NCBI RefSeq assembly: GCF_900606115.1
Contig: NZ_UWPJ01000026.1
Span: forward strand, 1 to 64,000
Length of the DNA: 64,000 bases
Direction of reading: 5' to 3'
From: Pigmentiphaga humi
GTDB lineage: Bacteria; Pseudomonadota; Gammaproteobacteria; Burkholderiales; Burkholderiaceae_B
Below the pieces are notes generated by a model. It was not told the origin of the DNA. It ran no database searches and worked only from the letters and a program-made list of their open reading frames with translations. Below, piece by piece: positions 43,960-54,500 of this stretch. The stretch's first letter is position 1. The number at the start of each line of letters is the position of its first letter. A program made the position numbers and the translations under genes.

Positions 43960-44874
43960 ATGGACGACCGTCCTCTGGCCGCCCGGTGCGCCTGCCCTTC
44001 CCACAAGATCGCCCCGTCCGCGCGGCTCGCCGAGCCGGCCCGCCATGGCAGGCGCCTGGCCTTGGCGCGCCTGATGGGCATGGGCGGCGCCATGCTGGGT
44101 TTGCCGGCCTATGCGGCCGCGCCTTTGGCGTGCCGGGCGCTGCGCGAGGAAGCCGCCGGCCCCTATACCGCCAATGGCACGCCGCCCGCCAATGCGTTCG
44201 GCCCGCTCGGCGCGAAAGCGGACGGGCGGGCATCCAACGCGGCTGTCGAAATTCCCCCCGAGCCGGGCCTGCCCGCCGGCTATGCGCCGAACGCGCTGGC
44301 CCTGCCCGGCATCGTGCGCAGCGACCTGCGCCACAGCGTCAGCCCGGGCACCGGCACGGCCGAAGGCGTGCCGCTACGCCTGACCCTGACGCTGGTCGAC
44401 GCCTCCCGCGGCTGCGCCGCCTTGCCGGACCATTCCGTATACCTGTGGCACTGCACGCGCGAAGGCGGCTATTCGCTCTATACCGAAGAGATCCGGCAGG
44501 AGAACTTCCTGCGCGGCGTGCAGGCGGCGAACGACGCAGGCGAAGTCACCTTCGAGACCATCTTCCCCGGCTGCCATCCGGGCCGGTATCCCCACCTGCA
44601 CGTCGAGATCTACGCAGGCACCGCGCAGCCCCTGCAGACCGAACGCAAGCTGCTGACCTCGCAACTGGCCCTGCCGGAAGACGCCTGCGGCGCGGTCTAC
44701 GGAGAAGCCGGCGGCTACGAGCGCAGCCTGGAAGCCTATGCGCGCACCTCGCTGGCGCGCGACGGCATCTTCGGCAAGAACACGGCCGCCGAACGCGCCG
44801 CGCAGACGATTCCCCTGCGCGGCAACCCGCGCGACGGCTACGTCGGCAAATTGCTGTTGGGACTCTTACCCTGA
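43960..44874 (+). CDS. Tat-exported intradiol dioxygenase-like protein with a changed iron ligand
   Basis: 304 residues. The N-terminus has a twin-arginine-type signal (GRRLALARLMGMGGAMLG) cleaved near AYAA. The C-terminal half has the intradiol fold: GPYTANG, VYLWHCTREGGYSLY, and FPGCHPGRYPHLHVEIY. Related exported proteins have Tyr in the 'GCY.GR' position, one of the two tyrosine iron ligands; here codon 44575-44577 is CAT, giving His206. The first Tyr and both His remain. The enzyme may be inactive, have altered chemistry, or use Tyr210. It stands alone between LysR and the thiolase cluster with AGGA ahead of the ATG. Confidence 0.78.
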   Translation: MDDRPLAARCACPSHKIAPSARLAEPARHGRRLALARLMGMGGAMLGLPAYAAAPLACRALREEAAGPYTANGTPPANAFGPLGAKADGRASNAAVEIPPEPGLPAGYAPNALALPGIVRSDLRHSVSPGTGTAEGVPLRLTLTLVDASRGCAALPDHSVYLWHCTREGGYSLYTEEIRQENFLRGVQAANDAGEVTFETIFPGCHPGRYPHLHVEIYAGTAQPLQTERKLLTSQLALPEDACGAVYGEAGGYERSLEAYARTSLARDGIFGKNTAAERAAQTIPLRGNPRDGYVGKLLLGLLP

Positions 44875-44900
44875 GATCCGCGAAGCGAGCCGGGTTTCAT

Positions 44901-45060
44901 CCCAGGCAAGGGCGGATCCGGCTTTGCCGGTCCGCCAGCGACGCCCCCTGGGCCCGGCGCCGGGCCGCCCCGAGGCGGCCCCAGGCCCCCTTTGGGCGGC
45001 TGCCGCATAGCGGCTGGGGGCCCACCATGCTGGGCCGCGTAAGCGGGTACGGGGCGGCCC
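44901..45060 (-). repeat. GC-rich intergenic repeat, family 1, copy F (expanded)
   Basis: Has the usual core GGATCCGGCTTTGCCGGTCC at one end and the GCGTAAGCGGGTACGGGG end at the other, with about 80 extra bases between them that contain further GC-rich palindromes. The C-rich end (minus strand) abuts the stop codon of the thiolase gene. Confidence 0.75.
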
Positions 45061-45066
45061 CTCCCC

Positions 45067-46272
<1,206 letters not shown>

Positions 46273-46391
46273 GTTCTGATCCCGAAAAAGTAAAAAATAA
46301 ATCCCGACTGAAGAACCAATATCTTCCACCCGAGAGCACCGCGAATCCTGCTCCGTCCCCCAACGCGCCCTACGGAGCTCGTTGGGTTAGA

Positions 46392-46470
46392 CCCAGGGCA
46401 CAGCGGATCCGGCTCCGCCGGTCCGTAAGTAGAGCCCCCTGGGGGGCGCGCGTCAGCGCGTAGGGGGGGG
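46392..46470 (-). repeat. GC-rich intergenic repeat, family 1, copy G
   Basis: Same pattern as copies C and D, with core GGATCCGGCTCCGCCGGTCC and an eight-G run at 46463-46470. On the minus strand its C-rich end encodes the last residues (SPPPTR) and the TGA stop of the maleylacetate reductase gene. Confidence 0.8.
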
Positions 46471-47517
46471 ACTTCCCCTCCAGGCATCCTGCAGCAAGGC
46501 ACGGATGGCCGTACGTTCGATGGGACGCGGGTTCCAATAGGGATTGGACACCGCGATGTCGGCGGCGCGATCGAGATCGGCCTCCTTCATGCCCAGGTCC
46601 CGCAGCGCCACGGGCGCGCCGTTCTCGCGCGCCAGGTCGTACAGGCCGCCGGCCGCATCGTCGGCGCCGATGGCGCGGGCGATGCGCGCCATCGCCTCGG
46701 GCGCGGCGGACGTGTTGTAGGCCACCGCGTGCGGCAGCACGACGGTATGGCATTCCGCATGCGGCAGGTTGAAACTGCCGCCCAGCGTATGGCAAAGCTT
46801 GTGGTGCAGGGCCATGCCGACGTTGCCGAGCACGGTGCCGCACAGCCACGCGCCGTACAGCGCCTGCGAACGCGCCTCGATGTCGGCCGGATCGCTGACG
46901 ATGCCGGGCAGCGCGCGCGCCATGGCGGCCAAGCCTTCCTCGGCCATCAGCGACATGATGGGATTGCGGTCCTGCGCGTACAGCCCTTCGGCGGCATGCG
47001 CCATGGCGTTCATGCCGCTGGTGACGGACAGCGCCACCGGCAGGCCCGCCGACAGCTCGGGATCGTAGATCACCGTGCGCGGCAAGACCTTCGCGTCTTT
47101 GCCGGTTTTCTTCAATCCGGCCTCGGTAATGCCGTAGATGGGCGTCATTTCCGACCCGGCATAGGTAGTCGGGATCGCCACGATGGGCAGGCCGGACTCC
47201 AGCGCGATGGCCTTGCCCAGGCCCACCGTGGAGCCGCCGCCCAGGGCGATCGCGCAGTCGGCGCGCAGCCTGCCGGCTTCTGCGCGCGCCTCGCGCGCCG
47301 CCTCGATGGGCACGTGCATCACGGCGCCGGCGAATACGCCGGCCGCCTTCGTCCCCAGATGCTGCGCGACCTGTTCGGCCTGCATGCGATGGCCGGGCGT
47401 GGACAGCACCAGCGCGCGGCGCGCGCCCAGCAGTTCGATCTCCCGCTCCAGATGCTGCAGGGAGCCGGCGCCGAACACCACGCGCGCGGCATGGGCGTTG
47501 TAGACGAAGGCGTTCAT
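46453..47517 (-). CDS. Maleylacetate reductase (iron-type alcohol dehydrogenase fold)
   Basis: 354-residue enzyme that reduces maleylacetate to 3-oxoadipate with NAD(P)H. MAR-type landmarks: FVYNAHAARVVFGAGSLQ at the start, GGGSTVGLGKAIAL, IPTTYAGSEMTPIYG, GMNAMAHAAEGLYA and HHKLCHTLGGSFNLPHAECH. The ATG at 47517 lies 7 bases after the CoA-transferase gene, so it is in the pcaIJ operon. The last codons and the stop come from repeat copy G, so the C-terminus has been altered by the repeat's arrival. It links ring cleavage of hydroxyquinol to the beta-ketoadipate pathway. Confidence 0.88.
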   Translation of the reverse strand: MNAFVYNAHAARVVFGAGSLQHLEREIELLGARRALVLSTPGHRMQAEQVAQHLGTKAAGVFAGAVMHVPIEAAREARAEAGRLRADCAIALGGGSTVGLGKAIALESGLPIVAIPTTYAGSEMTPIYGITEAGLKKTGKDAKVLPRTVIYDPELSAGLPVALSVTSGMNAMAHAAEGLYAQDRNPIMSLMAEEGLAAMARALPGIVSDPADIEARSQALYGAWLCGTVLGNVGMALHHKLCHTLGGSFNLPHAECHTVVLPHAVAYNTSAAPEAMARIARAIGADDAAGGLYDLARENGAPVALRDLGMKEADLDRAADIAVSNPYWNPRPIERTAIRALLQDAWRGSPPPTR

Positions 47518-47524
47518 CGCGCGG

Positions 47525-48163
47525 TCAGGCCTGGCGCAGCGGGACGCCGCACAGGCGCTGAAGCTCGTCGAACGACAGGCCGTCCACCAGGTCGGAGGCG
47601 TAGACGCCGTCCTTCTCGATGTCGAACACGGCCAGATCGGTGTAGACGCGGCTCACGCAGCCCACCCCGGTGACGGGATAGGAGCAGGTCTCGACCAGCT
47701 TGCTCGAGCCAGTCTTGGTAAGCAGGTCCATCATCACGAACACGTCCTTGGCGCCGATGGCCAGGTCCATCGCGCCGCCCACGGCGGGGATGGCGTCGGG
47801 CGCGCCGGTGTGCCAGTTGGCCAGGTCGCCCTTGACCGACACCTGGAAGGCGCCCAGCACGCACACGTCGAGGTGGCCGCCGCGCATCATCCCGAACGAA
47901 TCGGCATGGTGGAAATAGGCCGCGCCCGGCAGCGCCGTGACGGGCTGCTTGCCGGCATTGATCAGGTCCCAGTCTTCCTGGCCCTTCTCGGGCGCCGGGC
48001 CCATGCCCAGCAGGCCGTTCTCGGTATGCAGCAGCACTTCGCGGTCGGCAGGCAGGTGGTTGGCCACCAGCGTGGGCAGCCCGATGCCCAGGTTCACGTA
48101 GGCGCCCTCGGGAATGTCGCGCGCCACGCGCTGGGCCATTTGGTCTCGGTTCAGTTTGTTCAT
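47525..48163 (-). CDS. pcaJ: 3-oxoacid (3-oxoadipate) CoA-transferase, beta subunit
   Basis: 212-residue subunit carrying the catalytic Glu in LHTENGLLGMGP, near residue 49. NLGIGLPTLVANHLP and GGAMDLAIGAKDVFVMMDLLTK are family motifs. It acts with the alpha subunit to transfer CoA from succinyl-CoA to 3-oxoadipate. It lies 10 bases after the alpha gene. The related ScoB/AtoA acetoacetate transferases are similar, so substrate comes from context. Confidence 0.85.
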   Translation of the reverse strand: MNKLNRDQMAQRVARDIPEGAYVNLGIGLPTLVANHLPADREVLLHTENGLLGMGPAPEKGQEDWDLINAGKQPVTALPGAAYFHHADSFGMMRGGHLDVCVLGAFQVSVKGDLANWHTGAPDAIPAVGGAMDLAIGAKDVFVMMDLLTKTGSSKLVETCSYPVTGVGCVSRVYTDLAVFDIEKDGVYASDLVDGLSFDELQRLCGVPLRQA

Positions 48164-48173
48164 GGTCGGTTCC

Positions 48174-48872
48174 TCAGGCTGCGGGCTGGACGTGGTATTG
48201 GCTGCCCTCGGGGCCGACGGCCACCACGCGCTTGACGAAGATGCCGGGGGTCACGACCGCTTCCGGATCCAGCTCGCCCAGTTCGACGGTCTCGTGCACC
48301 TGGGCGATGGTCATCTTGGCCGCCGTGGCCATGACGGGGCCGAAGTTGCGGGCGGTCTTGCGGTAGGTCAGGTTGCCCCAGCGGTCGCCCTTGTAGGCCG
48401 AGACCAGCGCCACGTCGCCGTGGATGGGATATTCCAGCACATAGTCGCGGCCATTGATATGGCGCGTTTCCTTGCCTTCGGCCAGCAGCGTGCCGTAGCC
48501 CGTGGGCGTGAAGAACGCGCCCACGCCGGCGCCGGCCGCACGGATGCGCTCGGCCAGGTTGCCCTGCGGCACCAGTTCCAGCTCGATCTTCTTGCTGCGG
48601 TAGAGCTCGTCGAACACCCACGAATCCGCCTGGCGCGGAAACGAGCAGATCACCTTGCGCACGCGCTCGGTCTTGAGCAGCGCGGCCAGGCCGGTGTAGC
48701 CGTTGCCGGCGTTGTTGTTGACGACCACGAGGTCCTTGGCGCCCTGCTCGATCAGGCCGTCGATGAGGGCGTTGGGCAGGCCGGCCGTACCGAAGCCGCC
48801 GACCAGCACGGTGGAGCCGTCTTTGACGTCGGCCAGCGCTTCGGCGACCGAAGCCACGATTTTATTGATCAT
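48174..48872 (-). CDS. pcaI: 3-oxoacid (3-oxoadipate) CoA-transferase, alpha subunit
   Basis: 232-residue subunit with the CoA-binding VGGFGTAGLPNALI near residue 25, and ARNFGPVMATAAKMTIAQV. The ATG at 48872 follows GGAG by 6 bases; in-frame codons upstream lack a signal. First gene of the pcaIJ-reductase-thiolase operon; the promoter region contains overlapping inverted repeats at 48939-48962, a possible regulator site. Confidence 0.85.
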   Translation of the reverse strand: MINKIVASVAEALADVKDGSTVLVGGFGTAGLPNALIDGLIEQGAKDLVVVNNNAGNGYTGLAALLKTERVRKVICSFPRQADSWVFDELYRSKKIELELVPQGNLAERIRAAGAGVGAFFTPTGYGTLLAEGKETRHINGRDYVLEYPIHGDVALVSAYKGDRWGNLTYRKTARNFGPVMATAAKMTIAQVHETVELGELDPEAVVTPGIFVKRVVAVGPEGSQYHVQPAA

Positions 48873-48938
48873 GTATGTCTCCGCACGATGTCCCGCACCC
48901 GGAAGCGCGAGCGGCGTGGTGTGTTGCGAAACCAAAAA

Positions 48939-48962
48939 GTTCTACATACGAACTATTGTTCG
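48939..48962 (-). promoter_or_regulatory. Overlapping inverted repeats upstream of pcaI
   Basis: Two symmetric pairs share a half-site: GTTC-N7-GAAC (48939-48953) and CGAAC-TATT-GTTCG (48949-48962). They lie about 70-90 bases ahead of the pcaI start, next to an AT-rich stretch with TTTAAT/TAATAT on the minus strand. GTTCG-type symmetric sites are known for IclR-family beta-ketoadipate regulators such as PcaR; which regulator acts here is not known. Confidence 0.5.
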
Positions 48963-49008
48963 AATATTAAACATCGATTCCCGGCCCGGGGCAAGTAGCG
49001 CGGGATCA

Positions 49009-51504
49009 TCATAATGGCGGCTGCGCTGCCGGCAATACTCGCGTCGGCAGCCCCGCCGCCACGATCTGCACGCTGTCGTAGCGCCCCGACTCGTCCATCA
49101 CCGTCAGCGTGTGCCGGCCGTTCTCGATGAAGCGCGCCGCGAACGGCCGCGCCGCGCCGCCCCGGCCCGCGGCCTTGCCATCGAGCATCCACCATAACTC
49201 GCCCTCCCCGCCGAGCGCACGCACTTCGATCTCGATGCGGTCGCGCCCCGGCACCGGCCGCAGCACCGCGCCGCGCTCCAGCCCGTCCAGATGCAGCCGG
49301 GCGGCGCCCGTCGAAACATGCCGCGCGCACGCGGGATGCCAATGCGCCTGGGACGGCGCGCCCAAGGCGCCTGCCTCCACCCACGGCTGCAGCGCCGCCG
49401 GCCATCGAACGGCCTGCTCCGCCCTGCCTGCGATCCGGCATCCCGGCGCGGTGCGCAGACCCGACGCGGGATCGATCCAGACGGTCTCCAGCATGCCGGC
49501 AACGGCGCCGCGATCCGGCAGCGTGGGCGGCGCCGCGCCGTCCAGCACCCAGGCCACGCGGCGCTGCCGGCACTGCCCGGAAGGCGTCGCCTGCTCGCGC
49601 AGGCCCAGCGGCCAGCAGATCGGCTCCGGCCGCACCGTGTCCGGCGGCACGCGCGGCGCGGGTTCGCGCGCGGGCAGCGCCGCGACCAGGTCGTGCAGCA
49701 AGGGCGCGGCCGCATTGGCGCCGAAAAAGCCCGGATTGGGCGTGCCGTCGGGGCGGCCGATCCAGACGCCCAGCGTCCATTGGTCGGTCACGCCCACCGC
49801 CCAGGCGTCGCGGAACCCGAAGCTGGTGCCGGTCTTCCAGGCCAGCCGGCGGCCCGGCGCGCCGAACGGACGGTCGGGACGCCCGCCGCCTTCGAGGATA
49901 TCGCGCACGATGAAGGCCGCGCCTTCGCTCATCAGCCGGGTTTCGATCCGCGGCTCGCCACCCGTCAGGCGCACGCGCCCGGCCATGCCGCCGCGCGCCA
50001 GCGCGCGATAGGCGCCCACCAGTTCTTCCAGCGTCGTGCCCGCGCCGCCCAGGATCAGGCTGAGGTTGGGCGCGGCGCCCGCGGGCATGCGCAGCCGCAG
50101 CCCCGCCGCCCGCAGCGAGGAAGCGAAGCGCGCCGGGCCGATGCGGTCCAGCAGATCCACCGCCGGCACGTTGAGCGAGCGTTGCAAGGCTTCCGACACG
50201 CTGACGGCGCCTGCGAACGCGGCCTGGAAATTGCCGGGCCGATAACCGGCGAAGGTCTGCGGCGCATCGGCCAGCAGGCTCTCGGAATGCACCAGGCCCT
50301 CGTCCAGCGCCATCGCATAAAGAAAGGGCTTGAGCGTGGAGCCGGGCGAACGCACGCCGCGCACCATGTCCACGTGCGCCGCTCGCTTCTGATCGGAAAA
50401 ATCCGCCGACCCCGCGTAGACGCGCGCCTCCAGGCTGTCATTGTCCATCACCAATACAGCCATCGACACCCGCGGCGGCAGGCTGTCGACCCGGTCCAGC
50501 AGCATGCCTTCGACGGTCGCCTGCCATTCGGCGTCGAGCGTGGACCGCACCAGCCTGCGGGCGGACCCGGCATCGCGCGGCGCGCGCTGGCGCAGCCGCT
50601 CGGCGGCCAAAGGCGCGAGCCAGCGGCCGGCAAGGGGCTGGGCGATCACCCGCTCGATCCGCGCGTCGGCCACGACGGCGGCGCTCCAGCGCCCTTGCGC
50701 GGCCATGCGGTCCAGCACCTTGTCGCGCGCCGCCTGCGCGGCCGCGGCGGCGCGATCCGGCCGCAGCCGCGACGGCGCCTGCGGCAACGCCGCCAGCAGC
50801 GCCGCCTCGGCATGGCTCAAGGCCATGGCCGGCTTGCCCAGGTAGCTGCGGCTGGCCATTTCCACGCCTTCCACGATGCCGCCCATGGGCGCATGGTTCA
50901 GGTAGAGCGCGAGGATCTCGCGCTTGGACAGATGCCACTCCAGCTGCACGGCGCGCGCGATCTGGCGCAGTTTGGTGCGTATGCTGCGCGGTTCGTCGCG
51001 CAGCGCCGGGTCGATCATCCGCGCTGCCTGCATGGTCAGCGTCGAGCCGCCCGAGACGATGCGCCCGGCCCTCGCCCATTGCCAGGCCGCGCGCGCCATC
51101 GCCACGGGGTTGACGCCCGGATGCCAGTAGAACCAGCGGTCCTCGTAGCCCAGCAGGGCCTCCAGGTAGAGCGGGGAGACCTCTTCGGGGGCGACCGGAT
51201 AGCGCCACACGCCATCCTCGCCCGGATAGGCGCGCAAGGGGCTGCCGTCGGCCGCGGTCACGAGCAGGCCGCCGTCGGCGGGGCGCAAGGCTCGCGCCGG
51301 CAGCGGATGGCTCAGGTCCAGCAGCCACAGCGCGGCAACGGCCGCGGCCGCCGCCGCACCGGCCAAGACCCAGCGGCGCGGCACGCGGGCGCGCCCTTCG
51401 GGCGGCCGGGCGGGCCCGCTCACTGATTCGCCCTCCTGTCGCTGCGCGCCATCCTCCCCGCGGGAGGGAGCGGGCCCTTCGGGCGGCCGGGCGGGCCCGC
51501 TCAT
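49009..51504 (-). CDS. pbpC: Penicillin-binding protein 1C
   Basis: 831-residue bifunctional peptidoglycan synthase with a cytoplasmic tail and one transmembrane helix (about 43-65). The GT51 glycosyltransferase domain has EDRWFYWHPGVNP, GGSTLTMQAARM and LSKREILALYLNHAPMGG; the transpeptidase has STLKPF (SxxK), SLN and WKTGTSFGFRDAW; a C-terminal BiPBP_C domain follows. The ATG at 51504 overlaps the stop of the alpha-2-macroglobulin gene. A GTG at 51423 with AGGAGG 8 bases ahead is an equally good start, arising from an 81-base duplication. Confidence 0.92.
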   Translation of the reverse strand: MSGPARPPEGPAPSRGEDGAQRQEGESVSGPARPPEGRARVPRRWVLAGAAAAAAVAALWLLDLSHPLPARALRPADGGLLVTAADGSPLRAYPGEDGVWRYPVAPEEVSPLYLEALLGYEDRWFYWHPGVNPVAMARAAWQWARAGRIVSGGSTLTMQAARMIDPALRDEPRSIRTKLRQIARAVQLEWHLSKREILALYLNHAPMGGIVEGVEMASRSYLGKPAMALSHAEAALLAALPQAPSRLRPDRAAAAAQAARDKVLDRMAAQGRWSAAVVADARIERVIAQPLAGRWLAPLAAERLRQRAPRDAGSARRLVRSTLDAEWQATVEGMLLDRVDSLPPRVSMAVLVMDNDSLEARVYAGSADFSDQKRAAHVDMVRGVRSPGSTLKPFLYAMALDEGLVHSESLLADAPQTFAGYRPGNFQAAFAGAVSVSEALQRSLNVPAVDLLDRIGPARFASSLRAAGLRLRMPAGAAPNLSLILGGAGTTLEELVGAYRALARGGMAGRVRLTGGEPRIETRLMSEGAAFIVRDILEGGGRPDRPFGAPGRRLAWKTGTSFGFRDAWAVGVTDQWTLGVWIGRPDGTPNPGFFGANAAAPLLHDLVAALPAREPAPRVPPDTVRPEPICWPLGLREQATPSGQCRQRRVAWVLDGAAPPTLPDRGAVAGMLETVWIDPASGLRTAPGCRIAGRAEQAVRWPAALQPWVEAGALGAPSQAHWHPACARHVSTGAARLHLDGLERGAVLRPVPGRDRIEIEVRALGGEGELWWMLDGKAAGRGGAARPFAARFIENGRHTLTVMDESGRYDSVQIVAAGLPTRVLPAAQPPL
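51393..51503. repeat. Direct 30-base repeat at the pbpC start
   Basis: The same 30 bases occur at 51393-51422 and 51474-51503, 81 bases apart (27 codons). Each copy codes SGPARPPEG in pbpC; the upstream copy carries the ATG and the other the GTG. The spacing is a multiple of three, so the frame is kept. Confidence 0.85.
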
Positions 51505-54500
51505 GGCTGGCGGGCGCTCCCGGCCGGATCGTTGACCACCAGCGTCGCGCCGGCGGAGCCGACGGCGCGGATCTCGGGCCGGTACATATCTTCCACCACG
51601 GGCGCGGGCACGACATAGCGCCCGGGCGTCACGACGCGCGCCCGGTAGAACACCGAGACCGGCCCTTCCACGCTTACTGCCGCCACGTAGCGGTCGTCGC
51701 GGAACTCGCGATGCTTGATGCGCCCGTCGGTCAATGCGTCAGCCACGCGCACCCCGCCGACCGACCAGTCCGCCATGTCGGCCCCCTGGGTGAGGTTCAT
51801 GTTCTCGACCTCCAGCCCGGCCGGCACGCGGTCCACCACCAGTGCATCCTCGATGCGGCGGTCCGATGCGACGTCCAGCTTCACCACCAGCACTTCGCCG
51901 CTCTGCAGCGGCCGGCCGTTCCACGGCCGCCCATCCGCCTCGTACCAGGTGCGGGAGATCGTGACGCCCGAGGAGGAAGGCGGCTCAGGCTCGCGCGGAT
52001 ACCCCTGCACGTCGACCTCGACGAACAGCGGATCGGACTGGGTATTGACCAGCGTCACGCCGGAGGCCAGTTGCGCCGCGCCGAAGGTGCGCGATTCGGT
52101 ATCGCTCGCCTTCAGCTGCTGCTCGCCCTGCGCCGTGCGCAGCGTGGCCGTCCACGCGGCCTGGGTGCTGCCGCCCGCGGCCCGCGCGGCCAGGAACAGC
52201 GCCATCTGTTCCTGCGTGGACAGATACGACCGATTGCCCAGGCGGCCGGCGATGTCGTTGAGCAAGGCCTCGCGGCGCGGATGCGCGATCTGGTGCTGCA
52301 TCATCAAGGCGTAGGACAGCGCATAGTCGCGCAGCGCCGAGCCGTAGTCCCCCAGCCATTCGCCGTATCCGCCGTAGCGGTTGGCGTCGATGCCGTAGCC
52401 GCGCGTCATCGCCTCGTCGAACGCCACTTGCGCGCGCGCCTCGTCGCCCATGAGCTTGAGGGCGATGCCCAGGTGCACCAGGGGCAGCGGCGAGCGCGCG
52501 CGGTCGCGGTAGTCATCGTGCAGCACGCGCAGGGTGGATAGCGGCGCCTTCTGCTCGCGCGCCAGCACGTAAGCCGCATGCGCCAGCTCGGCGAAGCGCT
52601 TGTGGCCGTCGCGCAGCAGGCCATAGTCGTTGTCGCGCAGGCGCTGCGGAATGCCGGAGGCCAGTTGCGCCGCCAGCGCCTGCGGCAGGCGCGGGAAGCT
52701 GGCGGACGATTGCTGCAATTGCGCCAGCAGCCAGTCCGAGGCGCGGCGCGAAGCCAGCTCGGGCACATTGAACCCGGCGCCGCGCGCATCCTGCAGGAAA
52801 CCGGCCACGTAGGCGCTCAGCCAGGTTTCCTGCGCGCCGTCGCCCCACAAGGCGAAGCCGCCGCCGGCCTTCTGCATGCCGGCGATGCGCGCCACCGCGG
52901 CCTCGACGGCGCGCTCGCGTTCAGCGCGCGTGCGCGGCGTCAGGCCCCAGGCGCGCGCCTCGTCCTCGCCGATGAACACGTGCGGATAGGCGGCGCTGGC
53001 GGTCTGCTCCAGGCAGCCATAGGGATAGTCGAGCAGGCCCTGCACCAGGCGCTTGACGTTGAACGGCGGCCGATTCGAGACCGCCAGCGATACGCTCGCG
53101 GAATCGGCGTACAGCCGCGACACCGCGCCGGCATCGAGCGCCAGTTGCTCGCCCGGCGCCAGCCGCACCCGGCGCACGTCGCGCGCGGCGGCCACCGCGG
53201 GCTGGACCTGCAGCAGCGATTCGCGCACGATGCGCACAGGCTCCTGCCCGCCCTCGCCATCCACGGTCAACCGCAGCCGGCCAAGGCCGTAGGCGCCGGT
53301 GGCCTCGGCGGCAAAGCGCAGGGTCGCGCGTTGCTGGTCGGCCAGGCTGATGCGCTGCGCGCCGCCGCGTATCCGCACAGGATCCAGCCCTTCGAGCCTG
53401 ACCGACAACGTCTGCGGAATTCCGCTCAGATTGGTCACGTCGAGCGCAATGGCCGCGTCGTCGCCGGGGCTGATGAAGCGCGGCGTGGACAGTTCCGCCA
53501 CCACGGGCGCCGCCACCACCATGTCCGCCTGCGCGCTGCCGAAGCGCTCGGCCGTGAACGCCGCGGCCATCAGCCTGAGCGTGCCGTTGAAGTCGGGCAG
53601 GTCGAGCGGGATCTCGGCCTGTCCCTGCGCATCGAGCCGGACCGGCCCGCTGAACAAGTCCACCAGGCGCACCTTGACCGGCATGCTGCGGGTGTCGCGC
53701 ATGGCCGCGTCGCCGCCCCATTTCAGGCGGCCCGGCGTCCCGTCCATCTTCTCGATCAGCTTGCCGTACAGGTCGAGCAGTTCGGGCGCGTAGCGGTGCT
53801 TGCCGAAGAAGAAATCGTAGGGATCGGGCGTGGCGTAGCCGGTAATGTTCAGGATGCCGACGTCCACCGCCGACAGCGTCACATACGCCTGCTGCCCCGC
53901 CTGCGCGGGATCGGCCCTGACGCGCACGGTGCTGCGTTTTTCCGGCAGCGCCTTGGGGGCAGCCTCGATAGCCACGGCCAGCTTGCGGTCCTCGCGCGCC
54001 AGCGGCAGGTAGGCCAGGCCCAGCGCGCGCGCCGGCGTGACCCGGTCGCCCTCGCTGCCGGGCCGGAATACCGCCACCGATACATACAGATCGTGGCGGC
54101 TCCAGTCCTTGCCGACCGGAATCTCGACCGACGAACCCGAAGCCTTCACCGGCAGCCGCTTGCTCCACAGCATGCGGCTGCCCTCGACCGCGACCAGCGC
54201 TTCGCCATCGTGCGGCGGCGTGATCTCCAGCTTGACGGTACCGCCCTCGCGTACCGGAACCGGCTCCAGCTTGAGTTGCACGCGGTCCGGGCGGTTACCC
54301 ATTTCTTCCGCGTCCTGCGCGCCCCAACCCGCATAGAAGCGGTAGCGCAAGGTATTGCCGTGCTCGGGATCCTGCAGTTCGAGGCGATACCGCCCCCACT
54401 TCACCGGCACGCCGAAGGCCACCCTGCCAGGCAGAGCCAGCGTGCGCGCCTCGACCAGTTCCTCGGTTTCGGTGAAGCCGTTGTTCCAGCCGCGCTGATC

